This document shows, piece after piece, positions 7,226-13,034 of a DNA stretch of 14,213 nucleotides. Positions within the stretch are counted from its first letter, which is position 1, and each line of letters opens with the position of its first letter. The stretch is from JBDSGC01 sp046594105 (GTDB lineage Bacteria > Acidobacteriota > Thermoanaerobaculia > Gp7-AA8): NCBI GenBank assembly GCA_046594105.1, contig JBKJQB010000204.1:1-14213 (forward strand). The letters run 5' to 3'. The position numbers and the translations under genes are program-made. Below the pieces are notes generated by a model, which did not search any database, was not told where the DNA came from, and saw only the letters and a list, made by a program, of their open reading frames with translations.

Positions 7226-7897
7226 ATGAAGATTCGCATCGCACCGTCGCTGCTCTCCGCCGACTTCTCCCGGCTGGCTGAAGAGATCGCTACCATCGAG
7301 GAGAGCGCTGACCTGCTTCATCTCGATGTCATGGATGGTCACTTCGTTCCCAATCTGACCATGGGTCCGGCGATCGTGAAGGCATGCAGGGAGCGCAGCC
7401 AGCTGCTTTTCGACTGTCACCTGATGGTCGAAGAGCCGCAGCGCTACATCGACCAGTTCCTCCAGGCGGGGGCCGGGATGATTTCCGTCCATTGCGAGGC
7501 GGAACGTCACCTCCAGCGAGCGCTCGAGCAGATCCGGCAGGGTGGGGGGCAGGCAGGTATCGCCCTCAATCCCTCGACGCCCGCGGAATCGTTGAGCACC
7601 GCCATCGAGTTCTGTGACTTTGTTCTGGTCATGACCGTCAACCCAGGGTTCGGTGGTCAGAAATTCATCGAACCGGTGGTGGCCAAGATTCGTCACATTG
7701 CAGGGATGATCGAGCAGCGCGGACTGGCAGTTGCGATCGAAGTGGACGGGGGGATCGATCCGCGCACGGCGCCGCTGGTCTGCCAGGCCGGCGCGAGCAT
7801 TCTGGTCGCCGGCTCCGCGGTGTTCGGTCAGAAGGACCGGCCGGCGGCCATCGCAGCGATCCGCTCCGCCATCGAGGGTTCCACAGTACCGAAGTGA
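7226..7897 (+). CDS. rpe: Ribulose-phosphate 3-epimerase
   Basis: Interconverts ribulose 5-phosphate and xylulose 5-phosphate in the pentose phosphate and Calvin pathways; a cytoplasmic TIM-barrel metalloenzyme. At 223 residues it has the family's normal length. Motifs: IAPSLLSADF at 5-14, LHLDVMDGHFVPN at 31-43 (metal ligands His32 and Asp34), FDCHLMV at 62-68 (His65), VMTVNPGFGGQ at 135-145 and EVDGGI at 172-177 (Asp174). No Shine-Dalgarno is visible before the ATG; instead the ATG overlaps the stop of a 17-codon upstream frame (7176-7229) in an ATGA arrangement. It is followed 51 bases later by the bamD-like gene, probably in the same transcript. Confidence 0.96.
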   Translation: MKIRIAPSLLSADFSRLAEEIATIEESADLLHLDVMDGHFVPNLTMGPAIVKACRERSQLLFDCHLMVEEPQRYIDQFLQAGAGMISVHCEAERHLQRALEQIRQGGGQAGIALNPSTPAESLSTAIEFCDFVLVMTVNPGFGGQKFIEPVVAKIRHIAGMIEQRGLAVAIEVDGGIDPRTAPLVCQAGASILVAGSAVFGQKDRPAAIAAIRSAIEGSTVPK

Positions 7898-7948
7898 CAC
7901 ATTCCACGCCGCGGCAGTGTTCCGGCAGAAGTTCCCACGGAGGCATTT

Positions 7949-8749
7949 TTGAAACGTACGCTGATGGCCATGATCGCGCTGGCCGGCATCCTCACCTCGG
8001 CCGCTGGCTGTCGTCATCAGCGCGCGGCCCAGAGACCGAGTCGTACCGGAATCGATCTGGAGATGATGAAGCTCTCCAAGGAGCAGCTGTTCCAGCGCGG
8101 AGAGGAGCAATTCGCCAGAAAGAAGTTCGCCCGGGCCCGGTCGTATTACACGCACCTTTACGAAAACTATCCCAACGATCCGCTGGGGCGCCGGGCGCTC
8201 CTGCGCATCGCCGACGCCTTCTACGAGCAGGGAGACGCGGTGAATCTGGTGGAGGCTCAGTACAAATATCGGGACTTCATCAACCGCTATCCCGGAAGCG
8301 ATCGGGCGGACTACGCGATGCTGCAGATCGCCATGTGCTCTTACAAACAGATGGAGCGACCCGATCGCGACCAGCAGAAGACGCGTGAGGCGCTGGAGAA
8401 GTTCAACGACATGCTGAAGACCTTCCCGCGCAGCGAACTGCGGCCGGAAGCGGAGAAGCGGCAGCAGGATGTCCTGGACCGGATGGCCCGCCATGAGCAC
8501 CTGGTGGTCAAGTACTACATGAAGCGCAAGAGCTGGGGAGCGGCGGTCCAGCGCCTCAATGGGCTGGTGGAGCAGTATCCGAACTACCGGGAGCGGGATT
8601 CGGTTTTCTACGACTTAGGGACTTCTCTGACCGGCCTGGGGCGAACCGCCGAGGCCCGCCTCTATTACGAGCGTGTGATCAGCGAATTTCCCGGGAGCAC
8701 CTGGGCAGGGAAGGCCAAGCAGAAGCTCGAGCATCTGAAGGTCGCATGA
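7949..8749 (+). CDS. bamD: BamD-like outer-membrane assembly lipoprotein (YfiO family)
   Basis: A 266-residue lipoprotein of the TPR-containing BamD/YfiO family, which helps fold beta-barrel proteins into the outer membrane with BamA. The start is TTG, supported by a CGGAGG ribosome site about 8 bases upstream. The signal peptide ends in TSAAGC, giving a lipidated Cys21; the -3 residue is Ala rather than the more usual Leu. Several helical TPR-like units follow from about residue 45 (EQLFQRGEEQFARKKFARAR, then YPNDPLGRRALLRIADAFYE, FINRYPGSDRADYAMLQIA, and a final VISEFPGSTWAGKAKQKLE). The stop overlaps the start of the next gene by 4 bp. The length is close to typical BamD. In bacteria with several YfiO paralogues this could be a related tetratricopeptide lipoprotein rather than the main BamD. 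Confidence 0.83.
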   Translation: MKRTLMAMIALAGILTSAAGCRHQRAAQRPSRTGIDLEMMKLSKEQLFQRGEEQFARKKFARARSYYTHLYENYPNDPLGRRALLRIADAFYEQGDAVNLVEAQYKYRDFINRYPGSDRADYAMLQIAMCSYKQMERPDRDQQKTREALEKFNDMLKTFPRSELRPEAEKRQQDVLDRMARHEHLVVKYYMKRKSWGAAVQRLNGLVEQYPNYRERDSVFYDLGTSLTGLGRTAEARLYYERVISEFPGSTWAGKAKQKLEHLKVA

Positions 8750-9507
8750 AGAAAGCCGGCATCGTTCTGGTCGCCTTGGCGCTGACGGCTTGTTCCACGG
8801 CACGTTCCGGCCATGAGTCCGATCCGCCCTCTCTGGTGCCGCCTGCTGAGACCTCGGCGAGCGCATCCGCGGTGAGTGACGCGCGGCTCTCGGAATTGCA
8901 GACCTCCATGACTGAGCTCCTCGAGCGGCTGGACGTGCTCAACGCGCGGATCGCCCATCTGGAGGCCGGTCCGTCCCCGGAGCCTCGCACCACTACAGCG
9001 TCCGGATCGCGTGCCGAACCCCAACCTGCCCAGCCGGCGATCTCTCGCGCGGCTGCGCCGGTGTCGGAGGCGGTCGCCGAGTCGCGCGCCCCGGAAATCT
9101 CCAGCCCGGCCCCGCGCGCCCTCCACTCCGCGGCGATGGCGGATGCCTATCGCAGCGCCCTGATGCTCTACGGAAAAGGCCGCCTGGCCGATGCCCGGAC
9201 AAGCTTTCAGCAGGTCTTTGACGCGGAGCCCTCCGGCGAGCTGGCGGACAACGCTCTCTACTGGATTGGTGAGACCTGGTTCGCCGCGGGAGACTACGCC
9301 ACGGCCATGAAGTTCTATCAGCGGGTGATCACCGAGTACGGGGAGACCAACAAAGCGCCCGACGCAATGTTCAAAACAGGCGTGGCATTTGAGAAGACCG
9401 GCGACCTGGGGATGGCCCGCAAGACCTTCGAGGAATGCATCCGCCGTTACCCCTACTCCACGCCGGCTTCTTCCGCCAAACTCGAACTGAAGCGCATCAG
9501 GTACTGA
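8746..9507 (+). CDS. CpoB/YbgF-like periplasmic TPR protein, probably a lipoprotein
   Basis: A 253-residue protein with the YbgF/CpoB layout: N-terminal export signal, a coiled-coil segment, an Ala/Pro/Ser-rich linker, and C-terminal TPRs. The signal ends in LTAC with Cys16, a good lipobox, so it is probably lipid-anchored, whereas E. coli CpoB is soluble. The coiled coil is about 42-74 (LSELQTSMTELLERLDVLNA...), the linker about 75-128, and the TPRs from about 130 to the end, including ADNALYWIGETWFAAGDYATA and PDAMFKTGVAFEKTGDLGMA, the family's signature repeats. CpoB works with the Tol-Pal system and coordinates outer-membrane constriction with peptidoglycan synthesis at division. The ATG overlaps the stop of the bamD-like gene (ATGA), implying coupled production. 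No tol or pal gene is in the window. Confidence 0.82.
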   Translation: MKKAGIVLVALALTACSTARSGHESDPPSLVPPAETSASASAVSDARLSELQTSMTELLERLDVLNARIAHLEAGPSPEPRTTTASGSRAEPQPAQPAISRAAAPVSEAVAESRAPEISSPAPRALHSAAMADAYRSALMLYGKGRLADARTSFQQVFDAEPSGELADNALYWIGETWFAAGDYATAMKFYQRVITEYGETNKAPDAMFKTGVAFEKTGDLGMARKTFEECIRRYPYSTPASSAKLELKRIRY

Positions 9508-9533
9508 TCGAGTGTTGATGGCCCCCGCTCGCA

Positions 9534-9539
9534 TAGAAT
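9534..9539 (+). promoter_or_regulatory. -10-like hexamer TAGAAT just before the TPR/cNMP gene
   Basis: TAGAAT ends 9 bases before the ATG at 9549, and no Shine-Dalgarno is visible between them. Transcription from it would begin at or within a few bases of the start codon, giving a leaderless or nearly leaderless mRNA. No convincing -35 is seen at the usual spacing. Confidence 0.42.
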
Positions 9540-9548
9540 AGGTCGCCC

Positions 9549-10307
9549 ATGGCCGAAGAAACAGAAACCGGTGCCACCCTTCTCGCGCGCAAGGAGTTTG
9601 CGCGCGCCATTCCTCTGCTCAAGCATGACCTGGATAAGTACCCTTCCAATCCGCGCGTCCGCCTGCAGTATGCCGATGCCCTGGCCGGCGACGGAAAAGC
9701 CGACGAGGCCTTCGAACAGTACGAGCAGACTGCGAAGTACTACGACGACAATGGTCTGACTGTGCAGGCCATCGCAGTCCGCAAGAAATCGGAAAAGTTC
9801 CGCGGCCAGACCGCGGCCACCTCCACTACCTCGAAGTCCGAGCCTGGGAAAAATGAGCCGCTGTTCTCGCGGAAAGTTCCGAAGAGCCCCCTGTTCGAAG
9901 TGCTGCAGGATGATGAGCGGGAAGCGCTCGTTGCCCAGATGGAGCTCGAACAGCACGAAGAGGGCGGCGTGATCATCAGCGAGGGCGAAGCGGGAACCTC
10001 GATGTACGTGATCGCCAATGGTGAGGTGAAGGTCTACACGCGCGGGACCGGCGGCGCCGGCAGCGTGTATCTGGCAAAGCTCGGCCAGGGAGAGTTTTTC
10101 GGCGAAGTGAGCGTGCTCACTGGCAAGCCGAGGACCGCCACCATTACGGCGTCCCAACCCACCGAGCTGCTTCGCCTGGACAAGGAAAAGCTCGACAACG
10201 CCCTGTCCAAGTTCCCCGGCATCCGCAAGGTTCTCGACGAGTTTTACAAAAAGCGGGCGAAGCACACCGTCGAGGCCATGATCGAAAACCTCCGCAAGCG
10301 GGCCTGA
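9549..10307 (+). CDS. TPR protein with C-terminal cyclic-nucleotide-binding domain
   Basis: A 252-residue soluble protein. Residues about 5-88 form helical TPR-like units (ATLLARKEFARAIPLLKHDL, NPRVRLQYADALAGDGKADEAFEQYEQ), a charged linker covers 89-112, and 113-235 is a cyclic-nucleotide-binding (Crp/Fnr-type) beta-roll. The phosphate-binding cassette is clear: GQGEFFGEVSVLTGKPRTAT, with F184-G185-E186 and R195-T196-A197 at the places of the conserved Glu and Arg-Ser/Thr-Ala that contact cAMP or cGMP. There is no helix-turn-helix, kinase or channel after it, only about 17 helical residues, so it is not a transcription factor by itself and may act through TPR-mediated protein contacts. The ATG at 9549 follows a -10-like hexamer closely. 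Peptide deformylase begins 11 bases after the stop, probably in the same operon. Confidence 0.82.
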   Translation: MAEETETGATLLARKEFARAIPLLKHDLDKYPSNPRVRLQYADALAGDGKADEAFEQYEQTAKYYDDNGLTVQAIAVRKKSEKFRGQTAATSTTSKSEPGKNEPLFSRKVPKSPLFEVLQDDEREALVAQMELEQHEEGGVIISEGEAGTSMYVIANGEVKVYTRGTGGAGSVYLAKLGQGEFFGEVSVLTGKPRTATITASQPTELLRLDKEKLDNALSKFPGIRKVLDEFYKKRAKHTVEAMIENLRKRA

Positions 10308-10318
10308 TCGGAGCGCCC

Positions 10319-10831
10319 GTGGCAGTCCTTCCCATCCGAAAATACGGTGATGACGTGCTCCGTCAGCCCACGGAACTGGTCACCGACATCGACGGTCCGC
10401 TCCAGACCTTGATCGATGACATGGTGGCCACCATGTATGCCGCGCCGGGCGTCGGACTCGCGGCGAACCAGGTTGGCGTCAACAAGCGCGTCGCGGTGAT
10501 CGATCTGTCTGTGGGAAAGCGGCCCCGGGAGTTGATCGTCCTGATCAATCCTCGGATCCTGGAGACCGAAGGAGAGCTCACGGAAGACGAGGGATGTCTG
10601 TCCATCCCCGATTTTACCGAGGTCGTGCAGCGGCCCGCGCGGGTCCGTGCGCACTATCTCGATCGCCACGGAAAAGAGCACGTGATGTGGGGCGAGGGGT
10701 TCATGGCCCGCGCCCTTTCGCACGAGACCGACCATCTCGATGGCTCGCTGTTCGTCGATCGGCTTCGCGGCCTGAAACGGGATCGCATCCTCAAGAAGAT
10801 CCGGAAGCTGGACCGTGCGGGCATGTGGTGA
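10319..10831 (+). CDS. def: Peptide deformylase
   Basis: Removes the formyl group from the N-terminal methionine of new proteins at the ribosome exit. A 170-residue metalloenzyme with all three family motifs: GVGLAANQ at 44-51, EGCLS at 91-95 (metal ligand Cys93), and HETDH at 135-139 (ligands His135 and His139, catalytic Glu136). The residue before motif III is Ser rather than the common Gln. The start is GTG at 10319 with a GGAG six bases upstream. The protein begins MAVLPIRKYGDDVLRQP, the usual N-terminus of the family. It lies 11 bases after the TPR/cNMP gene. The methionyl-tRNA formyltransferase gene that often follows def is absent here; a long-loop hairpin follows instead. Confidence 0.96.
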   Translation: MAVLPIRKYGDDVLRQPTELVTDIDGPLQTLIDDMVATMYAAPGVGLAANQVGVNKRVAVIDLSVGKRPRELIVLINPRILETEGELTEDEGCLSIPDFTEVVQRPARVRAHYLDRHGKEHVMWGEGFMARALSHETDHLDGSLFVDRLRGLKRDRILKKIRKLDRAGMW

Positions 10832-10835
10832 GGGT

Positions 10836-10876
10836 GGGGGCCAGCTTCCGAAGCAGAGCGTGACCGGCTGGCCTCC
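10836..10876 (+). terminator. Long-loop hairpin just after def
   Basis: A 10-bp GC-rich stem with one G-T wobble forms between 10836-10845 and 10867-10876, closing a 21-base loop, starting five bases after the def stop. There is no T tract. It may mark the 3' end of the cNMP-def transcript, or be an mRNA-stabilising structure. Weak evidence for termination. Confidence 0.33.
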
Positions 10877-10951
10877 TGCTCCGACAGCAATCGCCGATCA
10901 CACGGCAACGTTGAATCGTCGATCGGCAGCGCCGCCCCCTCTCCCCTCCCG

Positions 10952-10957
10952 TACAAT
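10952..10957 (+). promoter_or_regulatory. -10-like hexamer TACAAT just before the oxidoreductase gene
   Basis: TACAAT ends 7 bases before the ATG at 10965, the spacing at which transcription would begin on the A of the start codon. No Shine-Dalgarno lies between. The surrounding sequence is pyrimidine-rich (CCCCTCTCCCCTCCC). This is one of the two clearest leaderless-type signals in the window. No good -35 is visible. Confidence 0.5.
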
Positions 10958-10964
10958 CTGCCCA

Positions 10965-11621
10965 ATGCCCTTGCACGCAGCGACGGTTACGGAACTTCAG
11001 GAGCTGGCTCCCGGCGTCGTGCAGATTACGGTCTCCGTCCACGACCAGGAGTTCCGATTCGAACCAGGGCAGTGGGTCAATTTCCGGTTTCCTGACGGCG
11101 TCTCCCGGCCGTACACCATTGCCTCCGCGCCGGAGCGGCCGCAGGCGGTTCAGCTCTGCGTTCGAGTCGGTGGCGCCGGCAAGGGGGCCACGGCCCTTCG
11201 CAAGCTCGAAGCCGGGGCCGCAGTGACCATCGAAGGTCCATTCGGGGATTTTCTCCTGCCTCCCGGCGGGAACGAGATGGTGGTGTTTCTGGCGGGCGAT
11301 ACCGGCATTGCCCCCGTGCGGAGCATCGTGCTGCACATGCTTGCGTCGAAGGATCCCCGGAAGATCGTGGTGCTGTACGAACCCGATCAGCGGCAGATTC
11401 TTTACTCCGGCGATTTCGATCCGCTGGCGCGCGACGGCGCGATCGTTCATGAAAGCGGAAAGATCGAGGCGCTCATCCAGCGCAACCTCCGCCTGCTCAA
11501 CGGCGCGACGGTGATGGCGGCGGGATTCGATCCCTTTCTCGAGCGGGTCGATGCGGCCATGCGCGAACAGGCCATCAAGCCGGCGGGGTTTGTCTCCGAG
11601 ACTTTCGGCCCACAGCCCTGA
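10965..11621 (+). CDS. Ferredoxin-NADP reductase-like FAD/NAD(P)-binding oxidoreductase
   Basis: A 218-residue minimal flavoprotein of the ferredoxin-NADP reductase superfamily. The FAD-binding barrel is residues 1-100, with RPYTIAS at 48-54 (the RxYxxxS flavin motif) and GPFGDF at 91-96. The nucleotide-binding half is 104-218, with GDTGIAP at 111-117 replacing the usual GGTGIAP. In the C-terminal motif the family's CGxxxM appears as AAGFDPF at 185-191, so the conserved Cys near the nicotinamide is absent. No 2Fe-2S or haem domain is fused, so the electron partner must be separate. The start at 10965 is chosen over an in-frame ATG at 10815 because the extra 50 residues show no fold and a -10 hexamer sits 7 bases upstream of 10965. 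The reaction is not predictable from sequence. Confidence 0.86.
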   Translation: MPLHAATVTELQELAPGVVQITVSVHDQEFRFEPGQWVNFRFPDGVSRPYTIASAPERPQAVQLCVRVGGAGKGATALRKLEAGAAVTIEGPFGDFLLPPGGNEMVVFLAGDTGIAPVRSIVLHMLASKDPRKIVVLYEPDQRQILYSGDFDPLARDGAIVHESGKIEALIQRNLRLLNGATVMAAGFDPFLERVDAAMREQAIKPAGFVSETFGPQP

Positions 11622-11655
11622 ATCGTCAGGACCGCCCAGCTCCGGCCAGCTCCGA

Positions 11656-11674
11656 GCGCTGATCTCGTCAGCGC
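11656..11674 (+). terminator. Hairpin between the convergent oxidoreductase and exported-protein genes
   Basis: GCGCTGA (11656-11662) and TCAGCGC (11668-11674) form a perfect 7-bp stem with a 5-base loop. It is followed by CCTCTT on the plus strand. It lies 34 bases after the oxidoreductase stop and 20 bases beyond the minus-strand gene's end, where a bidirectional terminator would be expected. The T tract is poor. Confidence 0.5.
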
Positions 11675-11693
11675 CCTCTTCGACCGTCCGCTT

Positions 11694-12350
11694 TCAACGT
11701 AGCCAGCCGGGCAACACTCCCTGCCGGCGCGCGTCGTCGCGGAACTGATCGAGAGACCGACGGGCTCGAGCGACCTGCAACTCCGCACGAGGGAGCGAGT
11801 CGATGGCGAACTGCAGTTCCGAGGTCTGGTAGGAGAACTGGTTCGGCCGGTAGCCCAGGGAGATGAAGGTCAGGATCTCATGGCGCAGTCGCTCGACGCG
11901 GTCGCTTAGCAGCTGCACCTCTTCCTCTGACTGGCGCACCGCATCCTCGTAGCTTCTCGCTGCCTGCCTCCAGCTCCATTCGTCGCGATTGCTGGCCGGT
12001 TCCACGCTCTCGCGCTGGACGGGAGCCGATTGGAGTGGGGGAGCTGCCGTGCCCGAATGGTTCTTCTCCAGCTCGCGCAGAAGCCGATCCCTCTCCTCTT
12101 TGGATTTCTTGAGCCGCATCCGCTCGTCGCCTCGAACCATGGTGACGTTCTCGGACACGGCGCGGGTGCGGTCGAAGTCGACTTCGGGCAGCGGAATCGA
12201 ATAGAGCACGCCGTCGGCCCGAAAGATGACTCGCCCCTGCTCCTGGCGGATCGGCCCGTCCACCTCGATGCGCTCTCCGCTCCGAAGCACCAGGCTGGTG
12301 GCGGGGAGGGCGAGGGCAACGGTCATCAGGAGAGTCGCGAGAGTAGCCAT
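11694..12350 (-). CDS. Exported coiled-coil protein of unknown function
   Basis: A 218-residue protein I cannot name. It starts with a likely signal peptide or membrane anchor (MATLATLLMTVALALPATS, cleavage near 18-20). Residues about 20-62 form a small beta-rich unit (LVLRSGERIEVDGPIRQEQG, then VIFRADGVLYSIPLPEVDFD), reminiscent of the short 'GG..i.v...V.f...G...sip..evd' modules in other secreted proteins. Charged helical segments follow: 72-97, then, after a Pro/Ser-rich linker (98-122), about 124-165 and 176-210 with coiled-coil character. The start is ATG at 12350 or a TTG two codons upstream at 12356. The TTG has the better-placed ribosome site, with GAGGTG six bases before it. It diverges from the DUF4149-like gene and converges on the oxidoreductase gene. 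It may be periplasmic or envelope-associated. Confidence 0.72.
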   Translation of the reverse strand: MATLATLLMTVALALPATSLVLRSGERIEVDGPIRQEQGRVIFRADGVLYSIPLPEVDFDRTRAVSENVTMVRGDERMRLKKSKEERDRLLRELEKNHSGTAAPPLQSAPVQRESVEPASNRDEWSWRQAARSYEDAVRQSEEEVQLLSDRVERLRHEILTFISLGYRPNQFSYQTSELQFAIDSLPRAELQVARARRSLDQFRDDARRQGVLPGWLR

Positions 12351-12523
12351 GATCAATGATCGCACCTCAGGGGCGCACCAGAAGAACAGCCCGGCCTGGA
12401 TCCGCGTTCCCGCGCCGCCGGTTTCGTTCCCGTTTCGTCCAGCTCGCGTGATGCGAACGACTAAAAGGCCGGCATTCCTGCTCGATTCCGTGACCGCGCC
12501 GGCTCGCTCGGCCTCGCTTCGTG

Positions 12524-12529
12524 TATCGT
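12524..12529 (+). promoter_or_regulatory. -10-like hexamer TATCGT just before the DUF4149-like gene
   Basis: TATCGT fits TANNNT and ends 7 bases before the ATG at 12537, the same spacing as at the oxidoreductase gene. No Shine-Dalgarno lies between. It is less like the consensus than the others, so the support comes mainly from the repeated geometry. Confidence 0.33.
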
Positions 12530-12536
12530 TCGCCCG

Positions 12537-13010
12537 ATGCCCAACTGGCTCTACCTGCTCGCGAATGCTGCGTACCATCTCGGACTGGCGCTCTGGATCG
12601 GAGGGGTGGTGGTCCTGGGAGCGCTGACCGCTCCGGCGCTGTTCCGCGCCCTCCCTCGCCCCGAGGCCGGAGCGCTGTTCGGCTCGATTCTGCGGAAGTT
12701 CGCCAGGCTGCGAGCGGTGGCTTTCCTGCTGGTGGTGGCCGGCGCGGCAGCGAAATCCATAGTCTGGGAAAGCCACGCGGCCACGCCCTGGCTGGTGATC
12801 CGGTGGCTGTCGATTGCCATTCTGGGGGCAACCATCGTTTACGAAATCGGTGTGCAGGAACGCACAATGGAGCGCCTGCGGAGGGATCTGGACCCGAAAG
12901 CGGGAGAGGACGACCCGGGCAGGCGTGAATTCGGCAAGCATCATCGTCGCGCTGAGCGCTTGATGAAGGTTTCGCTGTTCGCTGCGGCGACGGCGTTGTT
13001 TTTCAGTTGA
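12537..13010 (+). CDS. DUF4149-like four-helix membrane protein
   Basis: A 157-residue integral membrane protein. Four transmembrane segments are visible: about 5-32, 60-77, 84-105 and 142-157. The first carries the family-type YHLGLALWIGGVVVLGALTA, followed by PALFRAL and AGALFGSILRKF. A charged loop at 107-140 lies between helices 3 and 4 and probably faces the cytoplasm. These features resemble the DUF4149 (TMEM205-like) family, whose function is not established in bacteria. The start at 12537 has no Shine-Dalgarno and follows a -10-like hexamer at 7 bases. The stop codon directly abuts the TAGAAT hexamer before the next gene. The family assignment is by recognition of the first-helix motif and is fairly likely. 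Confidence 0.75.
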   Translation: MPNWLYLLANAAYHLGLALWIGGVVVLGALTAPALFRALPRPEAGALFGSILRKFARLRAVAFLLVVAGAAAKSIVWESHAATPWLVIRWLSIAILGATIVYEIGVQERTMERLRRDLDPKAGEDDPGRREFGKHHRRAERLMKVSLFAAATALFFS

Positions 13011-13016
13011 TAGAAT
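13011..13016 (+). promoter_or_regulatory. -10-like hexamer TAGAAT before the CorC-like gene
   Basis: TAGAAT begins on the base after the DUF4149 stop codon. It ends 8 bases before an ATG at 13025, which opens only six codons, and 18 bases before the ATG at 13035 that starts the real protein. It is identical to the hexamer before the TPR/cNMP gene. No Shine-Dalgarno precedes either ATG. Confidence 0.42.
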
Positions 13017-13034
13017 CCCGCGCCATGCCCGCTC

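Noticed and set aside
7217..8500. A 427-codon minus-strand open frame opposite rpe and the bamD-like gene
   Set aside because: It is an antisense shadow of two recognised genes; no motif and no start signal.
10815..10964. Upstream in-frame ATG (10815) for the oxidoreductase
   Set aside because: It overlaps the def 3' end and adds 50 residues without fold; the ATG at 10965 matches the family start and has a -10 hexamer 7 bases upstream.
11649..11655. Short tandem CAGCTCCG repeat between the convergent genes (around 11637-11655)
   Set aside because: Two 8-base copies about 10 bases apart in GC-rich sequence are within chance expectation and have no evident role.
12351..12944. Long N-terminal extension of the minus-strand exported protein (start at 12944)
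   Set aside because: It runs antisense through the DUF4149-like gene and would bury the signal peptide internally; the shorter start gives a proper signal sequence.
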